A stretch of 64,000 nucleotides of DNA from Atopsyche davidsoni (Eukaryota > Arthropoda > Insecta > Trichoptera > Hydrobiosidae). Both the position numbers and the translations under genes were made by a program. The stretch covers positions 6,218,501 to 6,282,500 of the forward strand of contig JAILWY010000005.1 in assembly GCA_022113835.1 (NCBI GenBank), written 5' to 3'. The notes under the pieces are model-generated. The model was not told the origin of the DNA. It saw only the letters and a program-made list of their open reading frames with translations, and ran no database searches. Positions within the stretch are counted from its first letter, which is position 1. Every line of letters begins with the position of its first letter. Below are positions 39,970 to 53,090 of the stretch, one piece after another.

Positions 39970-42945
39970 TATATATACGTGTGTGTATATGGAGAATTTC
40001 ATTTGAGCGAACGAATACCACTACTTATAAATAACGGAGAGAGGGGCTGGAGGCAAGCGGGGCTTAACCCGAGTCGGTGGCGGATTACTAGAGAGTAAGG
40101 AGCTTAAGCCGGTCTAGTATCATTGATTAATTTAATATTTGTTAGGGGGATAATTGCTTAAAAAATCGAAGATTTACTGATAGAAATTAATTAATTAATT
40201 GAAATTAACGTATCCAAGACGAGAAACTAAAATTAATTAGAAAGTATTACCAATCTTATTTGTTTGGGATTTATCTTGAATTTCAGATGTTTTTTGAGTT
40301 AAAGTATTTTTTTAAATATGAAACAGTCATTATTTTACATTATACCTTTAAGAATTAATACTTGTTACTCCCTACAAAACGAAATAAATTTATTTTGAAA
40401 AGCATTTTTTTTTCTTTAATTTTTAGGGATAAAATAATAAAAGTTGATGCTTATAGATCCGTTTATATTTCCTTTTGATTTATAAAATGTATATTCAATT
40501 TGAAATTCATAGCAAATAAACTACTGAAACAAAAGCTTACGTAGTTCAACTCACTGTGAATATGTTTAAAACGAATCTTGATCAGAAATCTGGTTAAAAA
40601 ATTAACGCTTGTGGTTTAATGTATCAAAAGTTATCATTCATCACGATAATAACGTTAACTCTTTTGTTGAAAATTTTATAAACGATTCATTGGAAATCTA
40701 AGTCTGGCGGGGAGTCCCGCTTTGCTAGCAGTAAACGCATCCTCTGTCCAAAAAGTTGGTTCATAATTCAAAGTAACTGCGATAATGAGAGGCTTTCCCC
40801 GGGGGGTTGACCTTCATTACCCCTATCTCCCCAGAGTTCTATAAACATTTTGACAGGGAAGTCCTTCCCCTTCGGAAACGGTCATTCCCGTATGCTTTAT
40901 TAAAGTTGCTGGAGGCCGGGGGCCATAATTTATTCGCGGCGTAAAAAAGTTTTATGGAGTGCTTAAACCTGGTATGATTATTGTTGCCCGCGCGAGGCAC
41001 GAGAATGCACAAGAGTAAAGCGTTTCGGAATTATTTGTATGGGCGCAAGAGTGCTGAACCAGACGTCTATCGCTTATGAATTGTTAATAAATTTAATACA
41101 AAAGCTATTGTGGCAAAAGTGCCTTTTTGCAAGAATATCATTGGAATATAAAAAAGGTTTATACTTGCTATGTTTGATTTGTTTAGTTTTTTATAGTTGC
41201 ACATAACTATCGTTATCATTTAGCTATTGAAAAATCTACAAATAATTTCTCTTTTATAAATATTAAATATCGCCACGTTTTGTCACTCAATTCCTATTCA
41301 TACAACGGTTAAAACAAGTTTATAACTAACAAAATAATAATGTTTTTTTATTTTTATTTTAAATTTTAATCTTTTAGCTTTACAGGGTATAACTATATCT
41401 TACATTTATTTAAAAAACCTCAATTCAATTATTTTTAGTTATTAAATAAATATTTATATTATAATTTTTCAATTAAAATTATTTTAATTGAAAAAAGTTG
41501 TTTTTATAAATAAACTATTACTTGAGTACAATTTTAAATTCAATAAAATTTTGCAGAAAACAAATTTCATATATGTCTTACATTTCTCATAGTTCTTTGA
41601 ACTGTTCAGTCAGAGGTTTGAAGTAGTGGAAAAACAATTTATGGATTGCTTTTACTCATTTCACTTATTGTGGTAATGTCCACAAAGGACTATTTTTATT
41701 CGAGACAATTAGGTGTGGTGAATTAATGTCATCATACTTTTAAATTCCAACACTAAAAAAGCGCCATAAAAAACTGTCACTCGTCACAGTGAACACAACA
41801 CGACATCGTCTGCGGCTTAAATAATGCGAGGAAAGCAAAAGGAATACGAATTGTGTACAATATTTAGTCACCATTTGTAATTTTTCAATCTAACCTGCAT
41901 GACTCGCATGTTTGGAAAGAGTACATTTGGGAATACACCGTGGTAATTTTTATTGATTTAAAATTTTTATTCTTATTTAACCAAAATACTAAAAGTAATC
42001 TTATAAATAAGTATGTATAAAAAAAACTTATCAAGAGCATTGCAAGTATATTCATAATATATATTTGCAAGAAGACATATTTAACATGCGCTGCAATTGC
42101 TTTTATATTAAATTTATTTTCAATTCATAAGCGTGAGGAGTAGAAAATATGGGTTTTCAAAATATGTATAATCGCCAATTAATCTAGGTTGTCGGGAACA
42201 TTTAACTTTTCTAAATTGATTGTTGGCACAGAATATCCAAGTATATATTTGTAATGCTCCAGTTATAAATTTAATATACAAATAAAATCTACAAAAAATA
42301 TACAATTCAGTGCTCGTTGTTTAGGTTTTTTACGTCACAATGGAATCACACTCTCAAGAATGGAATCTAAAACACAAGCCGGCGCTCGCGGGGCCAGACG
42401 GGCATATTCATAACGGGGGACGGACACATTCATACGGGGGCAAGACAAACTGCCCTTCATCGCCCGGGGCGGCCAATAAACGCACCCCCTCCCGCCGAGC
42501 AACCCTCACGGCCCGGGTAACCAGATTACTACCAGGGTACTGCTCGTATTGTGATTCCGACTTGTTTTTGATTCCACGTATTCAGACATACTTTGGATTG
42601 TGTTTATCTTGACGTGCCGAGTTATTGTCTCTTAAGCATTTTTTGTCGTATTCGGTATTACGTAGTATTATGAAAAAAAAATATTTTTGATTGATATATG
42701 ATTTCAAATATTTAAGAAACTCTCCTAATTATTTCATATTCCTAATTATACCAACGAGTCACTGGTACTTAGCGATAATTTTTAACAATCATATCCTATA
42801 AGTGTACCAACGTACTTATTATGCCAATTAAATATTGTGTACTTTGAAACCGAAGTACTGAACTGAACATTTAATCCGATCTGGATATTATTATTTTTAA
42901 AGTCTATTTAATTTAGCCAATACACGCACTTGTTAAATATATATC

Positions 42946-43052
42946 GATTTTTGTGAAGACCGTCACAGTAAGTACGATTTTGCCAATACAGGTTATACTT
43001 CTTATTGATAATAAGCAAAATCGTACATACTGTGACGGTCTTCACAAGAATA
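42946..43052. repeat. hairpin repeat family, copy C (full palindromic form)
   Basis: Arms 42946-42983 and 43013-43052 are inverted repeats containing ttgtgaagaccgtcacagta and tacgattttgc, with about 30 bases between. The left arm continues into aatacaggttata, the reverse complement of the outer part of copies A and B. This suggests that copies A and B are half-hairpins of a foldback element. An ORF at 42953-43180 runs through it and is not a gene. Confidence 0.8.
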
Positions 43053-43789
43053 AATATATATTAAAAAATTATCTTCAATTTGCCGTCGATTTAATGGGAC
43101 TGCAGCTAATGCAAATATTAAGAAATCAAACATTTATCTATAATATACGCTACATTACGCTTTTTTATTGTGATTCATAATTAACCAGTTAAGCTCTCAT
43201 AGCATTTTAATAAACAGTTTCACATGAGCAAAGATTTTTTTTTTTGTTTTTCGTTGTCATATTTTGCTGTCAAGAAGGCGCTTTCTCAATATGTATTTGA
43301 TCATGTCTAGTACTGATGTCTGGCAAGTCGCCTTTCCTAAATAAAGTCTCGGCAACAATTGCTCGAGTATATTTCCGGATTTATCGCACAAACGTTTCGT
43401 TCTGACAGAATTCTGAATTCGTAAAGAACCACGCTTGCGTCTCATCTGGACAGACTGTATAAATATAAAGTAACATGTTTTCGACCATCATAGAAAATAA
43501 ATGAAAATTTTATGACAAATGCAGAGCTCATTTTTTTTAAATTTTAAATGGTCTATCGTTATAATAAAATAAAAATCAAATAAAATAAACTATAATAAAT
43601 TGTACAACTCCTCCAAAGTAAAACCATTTAATCTATGTAGTCTTTTTAACAAATATAAAATATCGGAAAAATTATTTACTAATATCCTAATTTTTATTTT
43701 CAATAATATATAAATAAAATATTAAATATCCAAATATAAGTGTCGAGTGCTTAAATTTCAGACTAATTATTTACGCTGACATCATATCA

Positions 43790-43990
43790 ACTCATCCCGT
43801 ATGTTTCGATTAATTTGGCTAAAGACTGCACATGTGCATGTTCCCCGAAGTTCCTGGAAACTCTGACGAGGAAGTCAAATATCCCGACTGCAAGAGTCTC
43901 GCTTGTCTTATAACCTATTAACGTCTTCCACACCATGACTACCATCAATGATTCAGGAGGAACTGCTGATCCAAAGACTTCAGGGGGAAT
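43790..43990. promoter_or_regulatory. candidate element with palindromic E-box and STAT-type site
   Basis: gcacatgtgc (43828-43837) is a perfect palindrome with an E-box core. ttcctggaa (43851-43859) fits the STAT consensus TTCN3GAA. gattaatttggc lies just before. The motifs are short, so the call rests on their clustering in a balanced-composition block. Confidence 0.3.
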
Positions 43991-46299
43991 CTTGGAATTA
44001 CTAAAGCGCTGAGAGCTTTATAAAAAAATAAAACCATGTTAAATAAACTGCACTCCTACAAAAATACAAGCATTTTATTATATTTAAAAAAGTTATCTTG
44101 GAAAAATATCTTATATTATGAGTATAATTATGATTAGTGAAAAATTCGCTGAAAGCTTGCAAAATATCAAGTGACTTGCGTCTTTATTACTTAAAATATT
44201 ATTTTAAAAAACGGATAAATTTTAATTTGTACTATTAAATATAGAAAATTTCATTGCTATGTTGAATTTAAATTCAAATATTAAATTTTAAAAAGACATA
44301 TAAATCAACCAACATTGTATTTATTATTTAAAACAAAGTGAATACTGCAATTATTCATTATTCAACACATTGGCATTAAACACTTACATAGGCTTGTTGT
44401 GTCAACAATGTTTTATAAATACCCAGTATTCATTTGAAACGACAAAAAAAAAATGAAATTCAATATGCGTACCGTGTACTTTAGGCATTTTATATTTTAC
44501 AATACGTTTTAAGCATTTTTGTTTTATTCTCCTTATTCTTCATTCTTCCATACATAAATATTATAATGTCTTTTGTGTTGTCTGATTGAATTAAATCTGC
44601 GTCACGGGTTTTCGTTTATTTTAATGATATTGTAATGCTGACTATTTATACAACAATGTAAAGTTCTCTCGGTTTTAATTAGACAGAGTCTATTTAGTAT
44701 GCAGTCGGTAATGTCAGAGGAGTTATTACGTTCCACAGCAGCAATCAATACTTCCCTTAATGGTCATCAATATTTATCAGAATATACGGTGAGCCCTGCC
44801 AATTAAGTATAAGGCAAGAACGGCGAGTGATGGGTACATAAGTAAGCCTCATTATTCCCAAGAAGGGGCACATAAAAACCTGAAACATCCAGCAAAAAAC
44901 ACGCGCTGAGGTAGCTAAAGAAAAATTCGCAGGCAAAAAGCTAAAAATGCAATTTCTTCCCCCGAATTTCTACTGATCGTTATTTTTTTGCTAATCTCTT
45001 CTACTGGAACGTCATTAATCTTAGTCGAGGGGTGGGAGGGGCGGGGGTGCGGTGCAAACGACCCGTCGGATAAGGGGGAGGAAAGGGGAGGGACGGAGAC
45101 GGAGGCCGCCTCCCTTCTTGTCTTCCGGGGAATAAAATATCAATGGATAGATGCACAAGTGAGATGGATGATTCAAAATTATTTACTTGTTTTACCTTTT
45201 CAGAAGAAAATCGTTGAATATTATTTAACTTCAAAGTGTTAGTCCGTTTTATGCATGTTTGCTATTTAAGTTAATGTAGGAATTATACTAAAATAAACAG
45301 TTTTTTTGTTTTAATTGTTAATATAGTTACTGTACGTAGACATGTGAGAAATATCCAAAACCGGCAATCATAAATATCGAGAAGTTTTTTTTTAATATTA
45401 AAAACACATACATATATTTTTACTATAAATAAGATTTACTGATCGAAGTTTATTTATTTTTTAATCACCGGATGCCATCCATAGATAAATACATAATGTC
45501 AGGCGAGCACGACACTAGTGTGATTCTACCCTTGTCTCCGAGGGTAGGTAGGCTGTGAGGGGAGGGGGCTAATGCTTCCTCCAGCGCAGATTTACGGCCC
45601 TGATTATTGTACATACTTAATTACCCCGACTGTTTATTCGTACCCCTAATTTTGTAATTTGGTTGGGCATTTTTGTAGGCGGCGAAACGGCCGGCCCATT
45701 GGAGGAATGTGACTTAAGATTGGGATATTTAAATGCAAAATTTGTATATTTATTTTAAAAATATATTTTTTATAATACTTTATGTTAATAATTATATTTT
45801 TTGTTTACAATTTAGCGATGTTATTATTTATTATTTTTACAAATAAAATTGAAGTTGCGTTAAAATTTGCATATTAAGAAAAAGATAAAAAAATCTTAGC
45901 AGCTAAGTGCATCGCTGACCCAAGTCAAGGCAATAATCCAAGGGATTTGTGTCCTGGGTGGCTATTTTGATGGATACTTTTACATAATTTTAGTATGTGA
46001 ATACCCCCACTCTTCTGCACAATGCACCTAGATCTGATAAAAGGCCACAAGTACGGCGTTTTGTACTCTCTTGAAGAACTAGGTCACCAGTCTTCTCGAA
46101 AAAATTCTAATCATGAATACAATCAATGAACACAGAGAAATGAAATGCATTCAACATAAGCAAGAATGATTCCCTTGTCGTTTATTTCAAACTCGAACTC
46201 GTCTTTATTGCTTATAAAGAAAGAATAAGTATTAATATTGTTTTCCAATTATTTCAAGAAATCATCTCATATTGCAATACAAGAAGTTACTTTTCACAC

Positions 46300-46580
46300 C
46301 CTTTAGACGTGTCGATTTTCTAAAGAGCGAAAGAGATTCGTTCGCCATCCACCATGCCATATATCTCAAATGTTCCAGATTAGCCGTCCTGTAGCGCTAA
46401 TGCAACATTGTTTTTCTGCCCCTTCAGGTGAAGTTCGGTAGAGGGGGGGGGAGGCTCTAGAACCTTCGATGAAGATTCTCCCCACCCACCCCAGATCGCA
46501 GCAGGTGATAATGAAACCGATCGCCTGATTGATATTTATTTGGGTCTCGCAGGTGAATTAGTTTGTTGTCCTTTTCCACT
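46300..46580. promoter_or_regulatory. candidate element with three CAGGTGA E-boxes
   Basis: caggtga occurs at 46425-46431, 46502-46508 and 46550-46556, all in the same orientation, within 132 bp. CAGGTG is the core used by Snail-type zinc fingers and some bHLH factors. The block also holds tgattgatatttatttgggt. Confidence 0.35.
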
Positions 46581-49500
46581 TCTCTTTCTTTTTGTGCAAA
46601 CTGTTGAAGGGAGCTATTCATTCATTGGATTTTGATAATTATTTATTAGTATTAATTATAATAAACAAATTTTCTTCTCTACTTTGAAAGGTTATTTATA
46701 TTAAGAGTATATATTTAAGAATATAATGGGTTATTTTTGTTCATTATCAATTAATACGTTCGTATTAATTGCTTTACTTTTGCGATGACTTTTCACAAAA
46801 AAATCTTTAACCATTGAAGTCTTCAGATAATCAAAAAAACGATATAATATATTTAGTTCAATGATATCAAAGCCGAGTCATGGTATGAACATTCAAATAA
46901 ATATTTAAAGTTTTTAAATTGATATGACACCATTTAAACGTATTTAACCACTACCCACTTTTCCAAGCTTTAAAGCTTACTTTTGAATATTTGATGAACA
47001 CTTTTCAAAATATTGATATTTTTAAGATTACCCAAATATTAGAAATAAATAAACTTTATAAAATAAATATTCGTTTCAGAAAATACATAGAGTTATTCAC
47101 CTTTAATATTTTTTAAATAAATTGATTTTCAATAGTATTTCACTCATTTTTTCCTCATACATTTTTGATTCAATCAGTCATGCCATCATTTTTGCCACCC
47201 ACCCTCATGGATGCATTACGTGAGTCTTATCTCATTTCATATAAATATAAAAAGAAATAAACTAATTTGACTCAAGCCTCGTTAGGATAAAGGTCCTCCA
47301 TTCGACACCACCGGTATTGCATGGCCGAGCCCCGGGTGAGTGTGTTTTGTACTAAATCCATTCCACGCACTCCCCTCTTCTCAATTTATCATTTATTTAA
47401 ATCTGAATTGTATTTGACAACGAGTCAATGAAATCGGTAATAGAATTTTTGTCGCTCCGTTGATAAAGCTACTCGATAGTACTGGTAATAGTGATCCGTA
47501 ACGTGCCGTAGCTTTAGCAGCAGGGCAGGCTTGGGTATTTGCAATAATAAATACTTATAAAGCTTTAAATTTGTAATATACCTCATTTAAATTATCTTAG
47601 TATCATTGCACAGTATAGACATTATACACAGACACAGTATAACATCTACGAGTATATTTTTTATGAGCTAGGAATATCTTTATATAAACAATGAAGATTA
47701 ATCAAATAATAAAAAAAGTGTCACAATATTTAATGTTTAAAAAATATTATATACAAAATAAATTGTTTAATTTAATTTTAAAAAATGGCTACACATATTT
47801 ATAAAAACATATCTAAAGTAAAGAACTCTTCTAAAAGTTTCGATAAAAGAGATTACTAGTCGCATAAAACTAATTTTTTGATAGAAAATAAATAGATTTC
47901 TTTTTTAATTATAATATATGCAATTTGTTTTAAAATATCTGTGTCAAGTTTGTGTAAAAATATTTTTGATAAAACTTACGAGAATTTAAGTAGGTTATTT
48001 TCTAAAAAAAATTGGTCCCAAATTGTTTTTCAATTTAATAAAACATAGTGTAGTACATTTGTAAGAAATAGTTTTCTTTCCTTCTATCATCTCCAGAGTA
48101 AATATGTAGCATTTGTCCATTGAAGGACGATGAATGCCGAAGGTCTGTTCCTTGCGCTGTATGAGGAGTATGGCAAGCGATGGCTGTATTATCTCCAAAT
48201 CCAATTCTCAGCTGACAATGGCCCGGAAGGTATCCATTATTTACACCCCCCAATATATTGATATTCTTTCGAACTGGCTCCCTTTCGATTGGGTTCATCC
48301 CCTTCGCTTTGAAAAGGGTGAGATTCGATTTTTCCGAAAAAATCCACCGAGATACCTAAGAGCGAGATGATTTTTCGTTATTCAGAAAAAAACACATATC
48401 TTCGGGTACATTGAATTTTCGAAAGCGCTCGGCGTGGCTGGAGCAATTGTCATAAGTTTCAGCGAGACATTTTTCAGTGTATGTAGTGCGAGTATGTTTT
48501 ACATAAGAAAATTCACTTTGCCTTATCAAATTTCCCCGTGAATTCTTATGAAACGAGATCGAGACGCTTTCATGGCTAAAGATTTTTATGGAGATTGTTT
48601 CACTGCATTAAATGCAAGTGTAAAAAAGGTATCGAAACAAAATTTTATTAATACCAATGCATCATATTTTTAATATTCTCATAATTATTTTTCTTTACGT
48701 GTTTATTTAAATCGGCATTGTAATTTTGTTACAAGCTGGGATAAACAGATTAAGTCTTAAGGTAAAAAAAATACAGGAGACTGCAGAAGAGACAAAATAG
48801 CAATTAGATGCTCACTGTAACTTTACAGTGCAACTAGTAATTAGTAGTGGACAGCAATAAAATACAAGTGGTAAACTTTAAGCCTGATGCTCACATATAT
48901 AAAAATATATATAATATATATATGTGAACACCAGGTTCATATTTTATATATATTTAAATGTACTTAATATTTTTTCGAAAGGTGATAGATTAATTTAGTT
49001 TACTGTATTTGCAATAACAATATTATTTTAAAAATAAATAATAAATGACAATTTTTTTTATATAATTAAAAATTATATATGAGGTTTATCAAAATAAAAT
49101 ATTATATTATGATATAATTTACATCAACAGTAAATTTTTTTTACTGAGTATTTTAAATCTTTTATTTAAAGTTGTGCAAAGTACGTTAAAAAAATGATGC
49201 ATTATACAAGTACAGTGAAGTGCGTTTCACTACGCAGTTTGTTGCATCCCTTAAATGGCTCCGGTCGCCCCATCATCCCCAAGTCCCAGGTGGCCCGAAG
49301 CGGCTGACTCACAGCTCACTCTGCACCCCAACCCCCGCAGACAACAGCCTCTCCTACTGATTCGATAATAAAATAATATCTGACTTTAGTTTGTTTACGG
49401 GACATTTTTTATTGTATTTTGAAAAAGTTATCATATTTTCATTGGAATTAAAAATAATTATGTAATCCTGAAGAAAATTATTTAAAAGTTTCTATTAAAA

Positions 49501-49879
49501 ATATATTTATTCTATTCGGTGAAGTTTTATTGTGGCTTATCAAGATAGAGAGAAAGTTGGCGGACTTCAAAAATATTTTTATAGCAACCGAGCCAAATAT
49601 AAAATTATTGCTATTTGAAAAAAATATTTGATAGCAAACTATGAAATAACAGATACATATATTCATATTGTGACTACATTTTTTTTATTTCTATCTTTAA
49701 ACTTTATCGATATTGACACAAAAAATATGCAGCTCATTGTTCTGCTGTTTGATCTTATAATAGTGCATTAACTCTTTATAATAGAAAATCAATAAAGACG
49801 AGAGTTCAAACGTTATATGAATATAAAAAATAAAATATAATTTTGAAAAAAAATATAAAAAATATTGCCGAATTGTTGT

Positions 49880-50030
49880 ATATCAGTAGTACTGGCTACT
49901 GAGTACGTAAATCACGATGACGTCAGCACATCATATGTCCACTTGCAGCTAATGTCATTAACAATAGTTACGTTAACTCGTGGCTGAGAGATAACAAGAT
50001 CGATCGCCTTCTTGACAGATAAATCTCATC
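49880..50030. promoter_or_regulatory. candidate element with a full CRE
   Basis: tgacgtca at 49918-49925 is the palindromic CREB/ATF site. It is followed closely by catatg, gtccacttgcagc (NK2/E-box type) and cattaacaatag (SOX-type core). Confidence 0.3.
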
Positions 50031-50139
50031 GTAATCAATATTTTTTTTTACTTGAAATGAATTTTACAATTTTAGACTTAATATAAACACAATTCCCAAG
50101 TTCTTTAACACGAGCACACCGGTACTTAAAAAAAAAACC

Positions 50140-50520
50140 CTTGATTGCCGCAGCGTTATCGCTTCAAAAATTTACGGCCTCCGAGGAGGCCCGGTCCAGG
50201 GCGTCCATCAAAACATCACCTTGGCGCAGAACCTTCGGATTTACGATTAATAAACGCCGCGCGGTGTGCTCGATGGCGGGGCTGCATTATGCATGGGGCA
50301 AATGTTTTATGTGGACCGCGAATGGGACGCGGCCCGTAGGAAATCATAAGGCGGCCTGCATTTTGGATGGGCGACAGGCGCGGATGTGACAGGGTCGTGA
50401 CTCTGGCGGGGACTTTGCGGTTGTTTGTTTCCCGGCGGCTAGGCCGAGCTCGCACAATGCCTGCTCCCGTTTTACGCCTTATTTATAACCGCGTCCCGGT
50501 GTGCGTTTTATGTATGACTT
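50140..50520. promoter_or_regulatory. candidate regulatory island
   Basis: A 380-bp GC-rich island with gattaataaacgccgcgcgg, gctgcattatgcatggggc, tttgcggttgtttg (a RUNX-type TGCGGTT) and ccttatttataaccgcgtcc. Three overlapping ORFs on both strands indicate merely stop-poor GC-rich sequence. Confidence 0.3.
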
Positions 50521-51379
50521 ATGTTTTACATAAATTTGTCGTAACTTACTTGACCTTATTTCGTGAAAATATTTTTTGTTGTTTTTTTTTTTTTTTTTAA
50601 AATACGCAGAGAACTGAAATAGACAAGTCGTCAAGATTGATGAGTTTTAATATAAATATATAGCGTATCAATATACTTATACTGGATTACTTTCTGTACC
50701 TTTTTTTTCATAATACTTTGTAAATAAGTCAATTTAGTTTTTTTGCTGTTTGATAGCGACAGTAAGTGTGTTCACGGAAAAAGGGCTTGATTAAATTTGA
50801 TTTTTGGTGACGGAATCGTGATGCCATTCAACTGGGGGAACGTCTCTCATATTAAATGCCAATCACGAGACACGCTGATTAATATAATCTACTCAAGGGT
50901 AGTTTTATGAGGGATGATTTTAACCGTTGTAATCACGTTATGTACGCAGGAAAAATATTATTTTTTTAATCATTCAATTCACGAATTTAGTTTAATTTAT
51001 TAAATAAAAGCTTTGTACTTCAAGTTTTTTTGCTCTAAGAGTATTTTTTCACGAAACCTAAAACAATGAATTTACGTTAAGAATCAATTAATGAGTTTGT
51101 AGTAAATTAATTACTAAACGAGAGGGGTTTATCAAAATGTGTAAATTTATATTTTAAATGGTTGTGTCAAACCAAAATTCACAATAGTGATTTTGATAGT
51201 ATAAAGTTAAAAATTAGTTTTTATAAAGAAGGATATATCGGCTTATCATCGTTGGGTAGTCAGTTGTGTAGGCAGCATTGTGTGTGAATCGATTAACTTG
51301 ATATTATATACACAATAAAAACGTATGCGTTTAGTATGTTAAATATAACAAAAGCATGGAACGCAAATACAAACTTTGA

Positions 51380-51660
51380 AAAGCTCACTACCATTTCAGG
51401 TCACTGAAAACACAATACTATACAGCGTGGTATCTACGGGGCAACAAATTAGTCCGGCGCGGCTGATGGAGCGAGTGATTGCCGTTTTGTCACCTCATTT
51501 GTATATTATATCGGATAGTCGGTCCCGCACTGACTTTGCGGCTGAAATTTTAATTGGTCGAGGGTAATGGATTACGCGACGGCCGGCTCGCCTCTGCTCG
51601 GCCGTTTTAATAGATTAACGCACCGGTGCGTTTTTGCGAATGCGCGATTCTGTGATTGTT
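51380..51660. promoter_or_regulatory. candidate element with homeodomain P2 site and 16-bp palindrome
   Basis: taatggatta (51565-51574) is a TAAT-N2-ATTA dimer site for paired-class homeodomains. aacgcaccggtgcgtt (51617-51632) is a perfect 16-bp palindrome, 42 bp further. No ORF of note. Confidence 0.35.
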
Positions 51661-53090
51661 TTCGGCTTTTAAGCCTAAAAAATAAATGCAGTTTTGCGCA
51701 TGGATAATGCATTGAAAATTGAAAATTTTCAAAAAATAAATATTGTAATTTTATAAAACCGCGCTTGCATTTTAATGTTTTTTATTTTACTTCAGTTTTG
51801 AGCAAATTTTTTTGTCAGATGAAAATTTAACATTATATATGTGCATTACTTCTCCAAGTGCTTTTCTTCGGAGGAGATTTCAATGATGACTTTTGTTTGT
51901 CTTTCAATGACATGACTTAAAAAATGTAAACTATGTATTGTATTTGATTACTCATTGAAAAAAAACTATAAATCAATTTTAGTTTTCTATTGTACTGTAT
52001 GTATTATAATAATACAACATTTTTTTATAAAACCATATTTAATGCTCGTTGACTAAATTTAATAATTTGCATCTAAGAAAATTACAATTTTTATGTTGTC
52101 AAATACGTAAAATAGCCTGAATATTCGCGATACATATCTTTCCTCGAATTTGCATCCCTCCTTTTTGGTAGAAAAGTGTCTCGTCGCATGAGACTTGTTG
52201 AGTACGCCGGGCAATGCCCATTGCTCACCGGAATCTCCGTACTGAGGGGCTGTAGTGGATCTCCAGCGAATCAATATACGTTTGCAAGGGTTGATAGACC
52301 CTCGCAGCCTTAGCCAAAGCCTCCGCGACAGGTAGACAAATAGAATGGATATCAATATTTATTAGAGGGATGGAGGACCGGAGAGGGGCTGATGAGGGGT
52401 TGCTTGTGAACTGCAAAAAATCCCCCGAGAAAATGTTTAAGAAAGAAATATTGTAATTTTATAAAGTCGTGCTTGGATTCTAGCGTTTTTTATTTTTGAC
52501 TTTAGAAACTGAATTACCTTACCGATTCAATAGAAAAACGAAAAGATTTTTCAATAATATAAACGCTAAATTATGGATATTCTATTGCCTCATTCTAATA
52601 AAACTAAAAAATATGCAGTAATATGACTTGTAACAGACAGGTTTTTAGTTTTTTGTTACTTGTTTACATATTTCATCAAGTAAAACAAACCTATAAAACA
52701 GTTTCAAATGAAAAATTACAGAAACAATGAACTTGCAATATGACTCAAAAAATGCTGAAAAATTCAGCATTAACTGCTGTGGATCACAGTGTTATCTATT
52801 ATTATCTAATATATTATATGTCACAAGTGAATCTACTATTACCAAACAATGCGTAAAATATCGTGCTTAGAACGTAGGTAGCTGTTAACGGATATTAAAC
52901 TGGTTTTTTAACCTAACCAAATATGAGCAACCATTTTAACGTGTATATCAAAAGAGTTTACTGCTACTAAAGTACAAAAATATTTACATAAAAATAAAAA
53001 TGTTTGGTTTCTTTATAATATGCTGTTTAGCCTCAAAATGCAGTATGTTAAAAAAATATCGATTGTGTTCATAATTAATGAGCTCGGGTC

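Larger units (their letters stand above)
36939..42945 (-). other. long kn intron, segment with islands at 37190, 38330, 39270, 40700, 42340
   Basis: Islands at 37190-37480, 38330-38470, 39270-39440, 40020-40110, 40700-41050 and 42340-42570 in AT-rich DNA. 40700-41050 contains gggttgaccttcattacccc (a nuclear-receptor-type TGACCT core), ggccataatttattcgcggc and aagttttatggagtgcttaa. ORFs here are short and unrecognised. Confidence 0.4.
43053..47260 (-). other. long kn intron, segment with islands at 43790, 44590, 44980, 45470, 46300
   Basis: Islands at 43260-43440, 43790-43990, 44590-44900, 44980-45130, 45470-45720, 45900-46110 and 46300-46580. 44590-44830 is an AT-type block dense in homeodomain cores (ttttaattagacagagtcta, ccttaatggtcatcaatatt, ccaattaagta). 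45470-45720 contains tacttaattaccccgactg and ggaggaatgtgac. No exon recognised. Confidence 0.4.
47261..53090 (-). other. long kn intron, segment with islands at 47280, 48120, 49230, 49880, 50140, 51380, 52150
   Basis: Islands at 47280-47560, 48120-48640, 49230-49350, 49880-50030, 50140-50520, 50810-50950, 51380-51660 and 52150-52420. 48120-48640 is the longest balanced-composition block. ORFs of 60-98 residues on these islands occur on both strands in overlapping frames and have no domain. None matches a COE exon. Elsewhere AT-rich, with an AT-only imperfect hairpin at 48888-48935. Confidence 0.4.

Noticed and set aside
50145..50600. Overlapping ORFs in three frames
   Set aside because: Same reason; the interval reads as a regulatory island with homeodomain and RUNX-type motifs.
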